Assembly: GCF_036588685.1 (NCBI RefSeq)
Contig: NC_086382.1
Coordinates: forward strand, 3,261,001-3,325,000
DNA length: 64,000 bases
Direction: 5' to 3'
Source of the DNA: Mytilus trossulus
Lineage: Eukaryota > Mollusca > Bivalvia > Mytilida > Mytilidae
The notes below the pieces were generated by a model. That model was not told the DNA's origin, did no database searches, and saw only the letters and a list, made by a program, of their open reading frames with translations. A program made the position numbers and the translations under genes. Positions 27,506-35,604 of this stretch are shown in pieces (the stretch's first letter is position 1; each line of letters opens with the position of its first letter).

Positions 27506-28025
27506 AAAAAAAGAAGAAGACAACTGTTGTAAATGCAAGAAGAAGATTAACTTTCAAATTTGATAATCAGTTTCTGTAATCCTTACCTAGTTTATCTGGA
27601 ATTACTGGACACAACGGCAAACAATCATCATCCGTCACATTTGTTACATTTTTACTGCACACATAAGTCACGTTGTTATCTGATTTTATCACTGACTGTG
27701 TTGACTGTTCTATATGAAATGATGGAGCACTTGGCGTACCCTTCGTTATGTCTAATGTTGATGGTTGAAACTGAGCTAGGCGAGACGAACTCGAGTACAA
27801 CTGTTCCGATACTTGTACCCATTTTGACATAAACGTGAAAGCTGCCTGCTGAATGGATAAATTAAACGCTATCTGAATCGTAATCAGAAACAATAACACC
27901 AAGAACAAAGATTTAAATACTGATCCTTTTGCGCAATGCCGTTCATTCGCATCCCCCATTCCATTTAACTTGTACGTGTGGTCACTATTCAACGTAAGCA
28001 GTATTTTTTCTCGATTTTGTTTCAT
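9230..28025 (-). CDS. B4GALT-like: beta-1,4-galactosyltransferase-family (GT7) enzyme, probably GalNAc-specific; six coding exons
   Basis: Golgi type II membrane glycosyltransferase that adds Gal or GalNAc in beta-1,4 linkage to GlcNAc-ended glycans. Coding exons on the minus strand are 28025-27587, 16270-16038, 12537-12350, 11917-11795, 11239-11135 and 9410-9230. Every intron is GT-AG and the phases close to 1269 nt, or 422 residues. There is a short cytosolic tail, a membrane anchor at about residues 38-54, a Ser/Thr-rich stem to about 146, then the catalytic domain. Motifs are PYRNRD (191-196), FNRA (230-233), DVD (256-258), FGG (294-296), WGGEDDD (318-324) and the metal-site pair M348/H351. 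Residue I293 occupies the place of bovine B4GALT1 Tyr289. From family knowledge, Ile here goes with UDP-GalNAc use in invertebrate orthologs, so GalNAc specificity is inferred. Confidence 0.93.
9453..9628. mobile_element. 176-bp mariner-like MITE in GT7 intron 5
   Basis: The ends are CTGTGGATTCA and its reverse complement, each flanked by TA (9451-9452 and 9629-9630). Subterminal segments with TTTTCG and CGAAAAT also pair. It has no coding frame. A TA duplication fits a Tc1/mariner-type miniature element. It sits about 40 bp from the exon 6 acceptor. Confidence 0.75.
10015..10330. repeat. dispersed bivalve repeat in GT7 intron 5
   Basis: It contains AACCCCGCCGCATTTTTGCG, GGACGCCTCCGGGTGCGGGA and GGTCGGGTTGTTATCTCTTT, phrases I recognise as recurrent in mussel sequences. 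A related AACCCCGC-bearing stretch occurs near 17935-18010. The class is uncertain. Confidence 0.6.
10650..11069. mobile_element. ACGT-rich TIR element in GT7 intron 5
   Basis: The left end (AAGCCTCAGTCATACTGTCA) pairs imperfectly with the right end (AACGTTACAGTGTGGGCTT), and both continue into ACGTTTT-type blocks. The 420-bp body carries some 16 ACGT tetramers (TACGTA, AACGTA, AACGTG) in a surrounding that has few CpGs. No coding frame and no clear target duplication. Probably a non-autonomous DNA element. Confidence 0.6.
11135..11239 (-). CDS. B4GALT-like: GT7 gene coding exon 5: metal-site Met/His
   Basis: 105 nt, again the conserved exon size. It encodes R328 (split) to G362 plus two bases: IHNAGYKVIRYAMDIARYK, then MIKHGTETGNKANPG. 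M348 and H351 in KMIKH correspond to the Mn-coordinating pair of B4GALT1. The acceptor is CTTTTTTAG and the donor GGGAG|GTAATG. The overlapping plus-strand frame at 11125-11307 is a shadow. Confidence 0.93.
11318..11480 (-). repeat. dispersed repeat fragment (family of 47470-47800)
   Basis: Reading the minus strand, this matches 47640-47800: GGTTCGTGTTGTTTATTC-like, GCCATGGCGTTGTCAGTTTG-like and AAAGAGGGACGAAAGATACC blocks. It lies in GT7 intron 4 between exons 4 and 5. The open frame here is repeat-derived. Confidence 0.75.
11625..11755 (+). repeat. opposite-strand fragment of the same dispersed repeat
   Basis: This matches 47525-47645 on the plus strand (GAGCAACACGAAGGCTGCCA, then ATGTGGAGCAGG..CTGCTTACC). 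It is the adjoining half of the family unit but inverted relative to 11318-11480, and it ends about 40 bp from the exon 4 donor. Confidence 0.75.
11795..11917 (-). CDS. B4GALT-like: GT7 gene coding exon 4: WGGEDDD motif
   Basis: 123 nt, matching the known size of the equivalent vertebrate exon. It encodes R287 (split) to N327 plus two bases: LPYTAIFGGVSSLTKEQF, then GFPNRYFGWGGEDDDMWN. The LPYTAIFGG stretch holds the donor-specificity position (I293). The acceptor is TATTTATTTTAG and the donor AATAG|GTAAGG. Confidence 0.95.
12350..12537 (-). CDS. B4GALT-like: GT7 gene coding exon 3: FNRA and DVD motifs
   Basis: 188 nt after an AACATTTCAG acceptor. It encodes residues 225-286 plus two bases: NGSSKFNRAMLMNIGYAEA, then CFVFHDVDLIPENDKNIYNC. 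The DVD triad (256-258) binds the metal and donor nucleotide in this family. The donor is CCG|GTAAG. This exon is not covered by a long ATG-initiated frame; I found it by translating the minus strand. Confidence 0.95.
12538..16037 (-). other. GT7 intron 2
   Basis: 3.5-kb intron between exons 2 and 3. It holds a fragment near 12935-12975 resembling the family at 45033-45480 (TGCAAATATTTCATGCATAT), a TA-rich run near 14540-14565, and a dispersed repeat at its 5' end (15845-16028). I see no coding exon; the open frames at 14062-14295 and 14653-14871 have no family resemblance. Confidence 0.7.
15845..16028 (+). repeat. dispersed repeat abutting the exon 2 donor
   Basis: It shares CAACGAGACAACTCTCCATC, TATAGGTCAA, GCCTTCGACACGGAGC and GGCTCACAC with 51290-51480, and its second half is related to 45895-46000. 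It ends within about 10 bp of the GT7 exon 2 5' splice site at 16037/16038. Confidence 0.8.
16038..16270 (-). CDS. B4GALT-like: GT7 gene coding exon 2: start of the catalytic domain
   Basis: It follows a pyrimidine-rich acceptor ending TTTTTTCAG and restores Val147, giving the family motif CP...LVG across the junction. It encodes residues 147-224, including HRVAIIIPYRNRDSQLRTFL, and ends at VVEQ in phase 0 before a GTATGTG donor. The ORF upstream of residue 147 and after VVEQ is intron. Confidence 0.94.
17800..18080. repeat. degraded dispersed repeat pieces in GT7 intron 1
   Basis: AAGATGCCAATGAGACAACA recalls the ATGAGACAAC head of the 59630 family, and TTTAACCCCGCTACGTTC recalls 10040. GTAGCGGGGT and ACCCCGCTAC form a small inverted repeat around 17940-17987. 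The pieces are short and the assignment is tentative. Confidence 0.4.
19390..23597. mobile_element. 4.2-kb long-TIR element, Transib/ProtoRAG-like ends
   Basis: Terminal inverted repeats of 384 bp (19390-19773 and 23214-23597) are nearly identical by eye, with about one mismatch per 25 bp. Both ends read CACTGTGTATCATCGCCACC inward. Flanks carry the 5-bp direct repeat ACCCT (19385-19389 and 23598-23602). CACTGTG fits the CACWRTG end of Transib elements, whose 5-bp duplications and RSS-like heptamers link them to RAG recombinase; this is family knowledge. The interior (3.4 kb) shows no transposase frame, so it is non-autonomous. Subterminal motifs GTACGGC/TTGC recur inside both arms. I saw no RSS nonamer at 12 or 23 bp. 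Confidence 0.8.
20860..20946. mobile_element. 87-bp hairpin MITE with 8-bp TSD
   Basis: It begins CACAGGCACTTGTCTCAG and ends with the exact reverse complement. The stem continues through AAAAAAATTCCTATATACC almost without mismatch, leaving about 12 nt of loop. It is flanked by GTAAATAT on both sides (20852-20859 and 20947-20954). The terminal 13 bases are the same as the element at 43027. It is nested inside the 4.2-kb element. An 8-bp duplication suggests the hAT superfamily. The overlapping frame at 20686-20937 is not a gene. Confidence 0.92.
24420..24839. mobile_element. 420-bp palindromic MITE
   Basis: Starts CACAGCTACTTTTG and ends with its reverse complement. The two halves pair for about 190 bp each, with recurring TAGTAC, GTACTATTT and TTAGTACTATT blocks, so the whole element could fold as one stem. 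No clean target duplication: the flanking octamers CATACATA and CACATGTA agree at 5 of 8. The CACAG start recalls the 20860/43027 family, but the following bases differ. Confidence 0.8.
25615..25770. repeat. dispersed bivalve repeat in GT7 intron 1
   Basis: The core CGTGTTTCGTCTACAAAAGA followed by CTCATCAGTGACGCTC is a phrase I recognise as very common in mussel and other bivalve sequences. It is GC-richer than its surroundings. Often such copies are SINE- or MITE-like; I cannot fix the class from one copy. Confidence 0.55.
27587..28025 (-). CDS. B4GALT-like: GT7 gene coding exon 1: tail, membrane anchor and stem
   Basis: It encodes residues 1-146 plus the first base of codon 147. The ATG at 28025 opens a 37-residue tail, then a hydrophobic run FLVLLFLITIQIAF typical of a Golgi signal anchor, then a low-complexity stem with two N-glycosylation sequons (NVT). 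It ends PDKL before a GTAAGG donor (phase 1). The 5' UTR and promoter were not located. Confidence 0.9.
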
Positions 28026-28330
28026 CGGTTTGAAATTGAGTGGTTCTTTTCACTTCGGTCAAGATATACATGAAACTGATTAATTCGTATATTCAATGTC
28101 GATTTACATTGGTGATAGAAAGATATAGTTGTTATTGGTATCTTTTTTTCGATTTATATATATTTTTTTTCCTGGTTTGTTGCAAGTAACACGTGTGACC
28201 AATTTTAAATTCTCTTTTCTGTCCTTTTACGAAAAACTGAAAAAAATAAATAGACAAATATTTATATAACAGTATACTTGTTACGTTCTTTTCTGTCCTT
28301 TCAAAACGAAAAACTGAAAAAGAAGATAAT
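28026..28330. other. region upstream of the GT7 start codon
   Basis: The 5' UTR and promoter of the GT7 gene should lie here or beyond a further intron, but I see no TATA box or clear start. A local imperfect duplication is present (TTCTTTTCTGTCCTTTTACG near 28215 and TTCTTTTCTGTCCTTTCAAA near 28285). Confidence 0.4.
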
Positions 28331-28502
28331 TGCTAAAGTCACAAGAAACCTCAAATTAAAAAAAATAATGCATATGTTTTTTTTTATATCTCAATGGATA
28401 GTTTTCATTATAAAATACTTATGTACATATACTTTTTTCTGAAGAAAATTGTTTAATTTGTTCATATTTAGAAGAAGTTTACTTTAAATGCTTCCTTCCA
28501 GG
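28331..28502 (+). repeat. dispersed repeat, copy 2 (pair with 546-716)
   Basis: Direct-orientation match to 546-716, starting AAAGTCACAAGAAACCTCAAA and ending GCTTCCTTCCAG, with indels in the T tract. It lies about 300 bp upstream of the GT7 start codon. Confidence 0.75.
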
Positions 28503-28890
28503 ACCAGGAAGTTAAATTAACAATTTAAACTATCTCGATTGGATAAGTCCGATTATCCACCGGTGCCAATGTAACAATCTATGTAAAAAAAAAGGAGGGG
28601 TCAATACCTATTGTGTTAACCTGTTATGGACCTTTTCAATGGGCATATGACATTTGCGCCGATTTTGAAAATTTTCATTCTTTCATTTGCGCCGATTTCA
28701 TTTTTTCATTTGCGCCGATTTTATATTTTTTCCTAATTGGATTTACAGGTAAGTTACAGGTAAGTTCATACTTTTACATTGGCCGAGCACATAGTATAAA
28801 GACTAATCAAGTGACATATTGCAATTGGTAAATGGCTATCCCAATGTGTCGGGTTACCATTCCTTTCCCTAAATGAAATCGGTGACTGCT

Positions 28891-29100
28891 TCACGTTTGA
28901 CATTGTCTGACGCTCCGCTCCTTCTGATGACAAATTTCATAGATTCGTATACAACGTTCAAGTACACATTCCATAACGGTCAAACAATTCGTGATGGCGT
29001 CCATAAAAATTAACGAAGGGATTATTTCAACTTCACTATGTGGAACTCTTGGTTTAATAGCTCCCTTGTGAGAAAATGCGAACTCTAGAAATGCTCCCAC
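28891..29100 (-). CDS. doubtful open frame inside the 28.6-29.7 kb element
   Basis: Open for about 70 codons, and open further upstream to a stop near 29140. It includes GAFLEFAF, which resembles the third membrane segment of pentameric ligand-gated channels, but no neighbouring channel exon is attached and the plus strand is also open here. It could be a decayed captured exon or part of a transposon gene. There is no start or splice evidence. Confidence 0.2.
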   Translation of the reverse strand: MGAFLEFAFSHKGAIKPRVPHSEVEIIPSLIFMDAITNCLTVMECVLERCIRIYEICHQKERSVRQCQT

Positions 29101-29235
29101 CAGTACGTATGCCAGACAAAGAAAAGATGGCCTTCTTTATCGACAATTACGCCAAATATAGAAGAGACGAAATCATAAGAAAGGAATATATTAGATGTGT
29201 TGCCTACTATACACACTCGGCAAAAATAGATTTAT
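29074..29235 (+). CDS. doubtful small ORF inside the 28.6-29.7 kb element
   Basis: An ATG-initiated frame of 53 codons, rich in charged residues (PDKEKMAFFIDNYAKYRRDE), ends at TGA before AT-rich DNA. It has a more protein-like composition than random frames here, and it sits between the inverted arrays. I do not recognise a family. Confidence 0.25.
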
Positions 29236-29935
29236 GATTTAAATGTATTCCGTTTTTATAGATTTGAATGATGTACATCTATTTTTAATTCGTCATTAAT
29301 TCGTCATTTTAGTATAAACAAAGTGCTTTTATCTTAGGATTTTACTTGATTTTAAGCAGGAGACAACAGTTATATGCATGTTATGATTGACAATTCATAA
29401 CATGTGTACAACTGGCTAACGGAAGAGGTCTGATGATGAATGAAAATAACATTACTGGGATGGACTCATACCACATCTTCTTATATCATTTCACCTGTAA
29501 TTTACCTGTTATTTACCTGTAAAAAAATCGGCGCAAATGAAAAAAAAAATCGGCGCAAATGAAAGAAAAAATCGGCGCAAATGAAATGCAGATCGGCGCA
29601 AATGCAAAACGCCGTTTTCAATGTGTTGTTAACTGTTATCTGAGATCAACTTTAGCTGTTAACTGTTTTCAACCCACCATGTGAACTGTTATCAGCATTT
29701 TTGCATATTTTGTTAACTGTTATGCCAAAATCGAGGTGTTGTTAACATGTTGCCCTCCTTCATATATGTGGCTCTTTAATGGCGCTACATTTGCACAGTG
29801 AATTCTACTTTGGTGGGGATCCCAGATTTGATGCTTATTGTGATAAGGGGATGGGGCTCATGAGAATTATGAGTTGGAATACCATATTTTGATGTTTATA
29901 TATAAAAGCTGTAACCTTATCTTTAGCATCAAAAT

Positions 29936-30400
29936 TTGTATGCCTCACTTCGGTCTGTGCGTCCGTTCGTCCGTTCGTCAGTCTGTATGTCCTGCTGCCA
30001 AGGCTGCATGTTAAAGTTTTTGGTAGTTTCTTATGAATTTGAAATCCAATCAATTGAAATTTAGTACTATGTTCCCTATGATATGATCTTTCTAATTTCA
30101 ATGCCAAGTTAGGGAGCTACCATTTGATTTTTATGGGGGGCTAGGATGAAAAAATTTGTCCTGCATTTTTTTTAGTTGTAATCTCTGTCCCGCCTTTTTA
30201 TTTTTCACTCCATCCGGTCCTGGGATTTTTTTTAAATTTTATCCTGACTTTTTTTACATAAATTGTCATCCTGCCCCCATAAAAATCAAATGGTAGCTCC
30301 CTTAAGAGTTTTTATCCCAATTTCACAGTCCACTTAACATAGAAAATGATAGTGCGAGAGGGGCATCCGTGAACTGTGGACACATTCTTGGTATTTTTTT
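29936..30400 (+). repeat. dispersed repeat (CGTCCGTTCG family), split by a MITE
   Basis: It shares GTCCGTTCGTCCGTTCGT, GTTAAAGTTTTTGGT, TATGATCTTTCTAATTT, CATAGAAAATGATAGTGCGA and GGGGCATCCGTG with 36541-36956, and most of these with 58861-59090. The family unit is interrupted at 30112 by a 190-bp insertion. No protein is encoded. Confidence 0.85.
30112..30301. mobile_element. 190-bp MITE with TTA duplication (PIF/Harbinger-like)
   Basis: The ends are GGGAGCTACCATTTGATTTT and its exact reverse complement, continuing into G/C runs. TTA flanks both sides (30109-30111 and 30302-30304). The homologous repeat at 36541-36956 has the uninterrupted sequence ATGCCAAATTATAG where this copy reads ATGCCAAGTTA...TTAAGAG, so the empty site is preserved and confirms a 3-bp duplication. 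That matches PIF/Harbinger elements. Confidence 0.88.
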
Positions 30401-30487
30401 CTGTTGTTTTGTACTGAATCCGCACCTGTACTCCAGTGATGTCCTTGAGTGAAATAATCTTTCTTTCGCTCACTTATATTTTTAACA

Positions 30488-31030
30488 AACAAACAAAACA
30501 AACAAATATTTTATTTGCCAATCACGGCGCCCAGAATGAGCAGAATAATTATAATACAATTTTCAAACATAATGTAAAGTAAATTCAAAATACGTTAAAC
30601 AAAGTACATAATATGATTGATTTTGATTTAGTTGATTGATATAATATTAAAGAAAATGAAGTAGGCAATTTGTAAATAATAAACATATATAATACAATAT
30701 GACCAATAGTCTGTTATTCTGGTCCCTTTATTGGACAGCACACCTCGTAGTATATACTAATAATTTATCTAATGTAAAAGAAATAACTTATGTAAATGCA
30801 TATTTGATCATGCATAATTTTATATAGAGAAATCTAATTTAAAATTGTATTTCTGTTTATATTTAAAACCTCTAATAACTGACAAATTATTATCAAAATG
30901 TTTTTATCTTCATTTCCCATTAGCCAAATAAAAAGAGATTATACCATTAAACCCATTTCTAATATTTTTTTTGTATTCGAAAATTGACCAATATCATATT
31001 TCATATATCTTTCTAATTCAAATATGTAAG
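30488..31030 (-). mobile_element. degraded LINE 3' end
   Basis: On the minus strand the segment ends GCAAATAAAATATTTGTTTG followed by a TTTGTTTG-type microsatellite. That is the same layout (TGGAAATAAAATATG plus a short tandem tail) as the LINE at 62083-62672. Upstream, minus frames are broken but locally protein-like (around 30930-31030). A 5'-truncated, decayed non-LTR element is the best reading. Confidence 0.4.
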
Positions 31031-31095
31031 TTTATATTAGGGGCGTTTAGAGTGCTGACCAGTTTATATTAGGGGCGTTTAGAGTTCTGACCAGT
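31031..31095 (+). repeat. two-copy tandem repeat
   Basis: GTTTATATTAGGGGCGTTTA followed by GAGTGCTGACCA occurs twice in a row (second copy GAGTTCTGACCA), period about 32 bp. Confidence 0.9.
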
Positions 31096-32311
31096 TTATA
31101 AGTGAGTGTCCAACAAACAGGTGACTTTTGATCTTATTTAAAAATGATAACTATATCTTGTGTGAATTTTACACAACCAATAACATTCCTCTTATTCATT
31201 GATTTATTGTCAATATTGGTTCTCTTATCGTTATGTAAACGAGATAGCAGTCTTACTTAGGATAAGGGCGATTAAGATAGTAAAAAAATGGAAGACCTAT
31301 GCATATACTTGTTCATATATACTAAGGAAAACGTCATGTTTAGTTAAAACCCTCCACCGAAATATTGGTGACATGAAAGTCTAACTTCTAAAACCCCCCT
31401 TTTTTTTAATGTCCAGACAGCGGTTTTTTTTTTAATTTAAAAATTTTAAATATTAAAAAAAAAGATTGGTAGATTTGAAAAAAATGCATGGTTTTTTTAT
31501 ATCGACCTTTTGCACGTACAATTTACGTACAATATACTTATTGGTTCAATAACAATTAATAATTTCAACATGTCGCCACATAATCATTAATGTTAGCGAA
31601 TTATCCATTGTTGTTAATAAAATACCGAAAAAAATGTTTAAATGGTCGAAGGTAAGAATCTGAATGAAAAAAACTTTAATGTATTATAAAAGTTCGACCA
31701 ACTTTTCATAATTGAAACAAAATCCATAATAAAACTGAGAAAAAATACCTGTGATGGCGAAATGAATTTTGTTTGAGATAAAGAGCTGTCTACAGGACAA
31801 CAATTCTATTTCTTTTACGATTTAATTTTCTGATTTTGTATTCCCCAAACTTATGACATTATAGTTTTGAAAAATGTACTTTCGTTATTTGTCACAGTCT
31901 GGTGTCATGGTCATTATATTTTGGTACATTTTTTATGATTAAGTATTACATTAATCAAATGTGTTTGTGTGTCCTTTTATCACAAACTAAATCTTGATTG
32001 TGTCAATAAACAAAATGTGTACATTGAATTCTAGGGAAATGTATAATATAGTTGTACTATAACCCAAGAAACAGGAAGGAAAACTATTTTGTCAAGCTGT
32101 CACTCTGTTCATAGCGAGAAGAGAGAATTTTTTTTATTTTCGCGGCAATTTACGTATATGCATTGTGATTATCCTGAACTGTACTTTCAACCAGAGACTA
32201 ACAAAATTTCGTATTATTTTTCTCTCTTTTAACATATATATAAATTCCTAACTGTAGTTTTGATGTCTTTGATTGTTACAGAAGTTGACACGACTGAAAC
32301 GCGGACCGCGA
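31096..32311. other. non-coding stretch
   Basis: No supported gene or structured repeat. It has several T and A tracts (31396-31465). Confidence 0.45.
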
Positions 32312-32415
32312 AGAAGACCCCCAAAACAAACCTGATTAATCGCTTTACCACCGACGCTAATCAGATTGAGACAAACTTCTACTTTCGCCTCATATGGAAT
32401 CCCCCCGCTTAAGAA
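32312..32415 (-). CDS. possible isolated exon, ligand-gated channel-like
   Basis: A GC-richer island. On the minus strand a CTCAG acceptor is followed by an open frame HKFLSGGIPYEAKVEVCLNL and ISVGGKAINQ, ending at a GTTTGT donor-like site. The exon end after a ..NQ resembles the second exon of nicotinic-receptor-type genes (VDEKNQ|). The plus strand is also open here after a TTGTTACAG acceptor-like site (32283-32407). No partner exons were found, so it may be a stray exon, a pseudogene or chance. Confidence 0.25.
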
Positions 32416-33525
32416 TTTATGGACCTGAGCATTCAATTCAAAGTTTTTCTATACACCTGTAATTTTTTTTTTATCTTTTCAGCTGTTCAATATTTTTCCA
32501 GGTATTGGAATATTAATCGTATTAGATTCAATTTGCAATTATATCTAATAGGGTCAATTCTAAAATTTTGCCAATTCTTTCAAAATTTGCCTTATCCTTT
32601 TAAACTGCAGCTTTGCGTTTATAATCTTATGACCTGTTACGAGATAAGCCATTTTAAGATAAGATTGCTAGGACCTTAAAGAACACACATTGGGATGGTA
32701 TGCAATGAATTACGAGTTATAAATACTTTTCGGAATACATGTAGTCCTAGTGTGAAATTAATTCATGGGAAATTGGCCCTACTCCTTTGTAAATATTTTG
32801 GCAAAGTCATTTCAAGTTTCATGCGTTCCGTATAGGCTAATCATTCAATGCATTTTTTTTCTGACATTATCTCAAATACTAGGAAAATAAGAAGTTATAA
32901 ACATCATATATGAACACGATTTGTTTCTATAAAAATGTTAAAACAAGTGATGTCCATGTTGTCTTGTTAAAACGTAAATAATTAGTTGTTAAATTAAACA
33001 AATTGATTTATTACTTACATCATATTAATTTCCTTATACGTCCATGTTAGGAAAAAAGTGTTGTGTATTTCATTGTTAAACCGGGACCAAACGTAACGTG
33101 TATATCCGTTAATCTATTTACGACATAAGAGTCAGTTTCGGAAAGCCTCATATTCGATCACACCATCATATTCATATCCACGTTTGTAAGCTGTCGTAAT
33201 ACTATATATTTGACAAGTCATGCACCTCATAAAAATTAACAAGATGACAACGTTCACCTATAACTTTGACATGAGCTGGTATAATGACCAATTGTTTTTC
33301 TTAAAATATAACAACGTGTTTGCAAATGTTTCTCGGCAATATATTTGGATTGATTTTCGAAGGTATTTATTCAATATCCTACGAAATCTGCATAAATCAA
33401 ATACTAAACCGATTTGTGAGGTCTTGAAGCGCACCGATTTATTTTTTCTCGGAAAATATTATGAATGTGATAAACGTATAGCTAGCGAATACGAATATTT
33501 TATTGGTTTCTAATCCAAAATTGCA
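32416..33525. other. non-coding stretch
   Basis: I see no supported feature. The 97-codon frame at 33220-33513 begins with ATG but shows no recognisable motif and lies in plain AT-rich DNA; I leave it unassigned. Confidence 0.4.
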
Positions 33526-33896
33526 GGATTTTTACTAAAATTTGACAATTATGATTAGGTAACCATGAATTAACCCACAATTACAGTCGTATATATCAAT
33601 CAACATGCATGTATATTACATATCTATATACCTATAGAAATATACGTAAAATTAAAAAAAAAGAGACGTACATGTAAGGACTAAATAACAACAGTAAGTA
33701 TTGACTAAAACTGGATTTTTACTAAAATTTGACAATTTTTATTTGGTAAACATGACTAAAACCACAAGTACAGTCATTTGTATATCAATCAACATTTCCA
33801 GTACATATCTATATACATGTAGAAATATACGTATAATTAAAAAAAAAGACGTACACGTAAGAACTAAATAACAAAAGTAAAAAGTGACATAAACTG
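33526..33896 (+). repeat. tandem duplication, period ~188 bp
   Basis: 33526-33713 and 33714-33896 are diverged direct copies. Both begin GGATTTTTACTAAAATTTGA and share ACAGTC, ATATCAATCAACAT, CATATCTATATAC, AGAAATATACGTA and GACGTACA(T/C)GTAAG in order. Confidence 0.9.
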
Positions 33897-35009
33897 GATT
33901 TTTTTTTAACTTTAACAAAAACCTGCCTTACCTTGTTTGTCTCGTACACCTGACATACCTAGGTTGTCCTTCTGATAACAGACTTCTCTGATAACATACG
34001 AAGATAACGAAAATCCGGAAATCAGGTATTGGTTTTAATATGGAAGTTTATTATTAAAACGCTCCATATGTTAAGTATGAGATTTGTTTTACGAAAACAC
34101 CACACTACTTCGTAAATACATAGATATTTTGTCATATTTCTCATTATAATACAACAATGTACAGATGAACGCCCGGGGCATATAGACTTAGTTCCGTTTT
34201 CATTTGTTTTTATGTGTTTTACATATTCCGAATGTGTATATAAACGGGATGACGATTTCAACATTAACCAGCTGGTTTGGCGAGCATCGAATACGAGTTC
34301 TAAAAACAGTAAACCTGTCGCATTTAATATAAAATTCATAACACTGTATTGGCTAAGCTTTTAGACAGAACTTCGGGAGAAGGAGTCTTCATTTTTGTGT
34401 AATTAAATCAACAGAAGGAAATACATAAAGCTCCGTATAACTCGCTTTTAGGGGGTGGTATGGCCGCTTAAGGGGTACTGTGACCCCTCGATGAGGTGAG
34501 GGCGTACACAGAAAAAATGGCATAGCTACGCCACTAAATAATTCCATACCTTCTCACGACTGACATGTTTATCTGCAATGAGGGAGTCATATGTATGATT
34601 GTGTTGCATGCATAAACACACAGGTCTGTATTAGTTCCAATTAAAAAAAAGTGGAGTGAAATAATTACAGTCGTAGTCAGTTAAAACAAAACATTCAACA
34701 AGGTTTGAGAGATAGTGTGAAAGTTTGAAAGATATGTCAACAGTTTTTAAGAGGAAGTCTTGCAGTTTTAAAAACTACCAACACCGATGATTAGAAATTA
34801 AAAAAAATATATACCTTTAAAAGCATCCCTTAATAAATTTGCCTTGGGTTTTCTTTAGAGTGTACAAGAAACCCTTGATTAAAGAAATCTATATATATAT
34901 ATAGATCGGTTACAAAATATCAACTAAAAATAATGGCATACGAGTTTCCATTGATATTATTAAACTATGGGAGATAACTGTAATATATTTAAACCTTAGT
35001 AGAGAGCAA
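33897..35009. other. non-coding stretch
   Basis: No supported gene. A GC-richer patch at 34440-34530 (GGGGGTGGTATGGCC...CGATGAGGTGAGGG) has no assignable identity. The 105-codon minus frame at 34022-34339 lacks recognisable motifs. Confidence 0.4.
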
Positions 35010-35227
35010 AGGGACTCGGTTAGCCGATTAAAATTTTGTAAATCAATGTTTTTGATTTATTTTTTATTATATGGATATGGATAGTAAACTGCACATTGCC
35101 AAAAAACAAACAAATAGTGATGGCAACGTTAAATACGTTAAAAATAGTAATGCAAATAGACAGGAAATAATAAAAAATAAATTAAAAACATTAATTTACA
35201 AAATTTCAATTTGCTAACCGAGTCCCT
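35010..35227. mobile_element. 218-bp foldback MITE
   Basis: AGGGACTCGGTTAGC at the left end pairs with GCTAACCGAGTCCCT at the right end. The arms continue through AAATTTTGTAAAT and TTTATTTTTTATTA-type blocks for about 60 bp. The target duplication is unclear. Confidence 0.8.
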
Positions 35228-35604
35228 GTGGGTAAGAGGATAGATGCGACAGTAAAGCAAACTTTTAATAATCGGCAAACATCTCGAAAGATTCCGATAC
35301 CCATCATCTAGATATGCATTGGGAAGTTTACGCTGGTCGTCCTCCAAACAGAAAAATTGCATTCGAATCCGCCATTGCTTAAAAGTTTCAATTTTGTTTC
35401 AAGAGCCATTGAAATGCCTTATTATACAGTTAAAACAATCAGCTGGCCTACTAAACTATAGTTTTTTCCCCCTGGAAATCGAAAAAATAATGCATTTATC
35501 TCATTTATCATCTGAAATATTACGGATTGAATTCTCTCAGAATTGGTGAACATTTGTAAAGAAAGCACATGAAGTCAGTTAAAAATAGTTTAATAATTGT
35601 CTTA

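Larger units (their letters stand above)
16271..27586 (-). other. GT7 intron 1 (11.3 kb)
   Basis: This long first intron separates the anchor/stem exon from the catalytic exons. It carries the 4.2-kb long-TIR element (19390-23597), a nested 87-bp hairpin element, a 420-bp palindromic MITE (24420-24839), a dispersed repeat (25615-25770), an A tract at about 25507-25537 and an A-rich tract at 27476-27503 (poly-T on the gene strand, 85 nt past the exon 1 donor). No additional exon is supported. Confidence 0.75.
28610..29740. mobile_element. element bounded by inverted arrays of a CATTTGCGCCGATT unit
   Basis: The left side (28643-28769) has three CATTTGCGCCGAT units and then ACAGGTAAGTT twice. 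The right side (29489-29610) has the mirror image: ACCTGTAATTT-type units three times, then four ATCGGCGCAAATG units. Beyond both sides lie GTTAAC-CTGTTAT/GTTAACTGTTAT motifs, which also recur at 19975-20165 and 22320-22380. The enclosed 700 bp has a minus frame (28891-29100) and a plus frame (29074-29235). Tandem subterminal repeats of this kind are typical of some DNA transposons. Exact ends and target duplication were not found. Confidence 0.65.

Noticed and set aside
28891..29140. Ligand-gated ion channel gene
   Set aside because: GAFLEFAF is suggestive of a third membrane segment, but the frame breaks upstream, no other channel exons adjoin, and the segment lies inside a repeat-bounded element. 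Kept only as a doubtful ORF.
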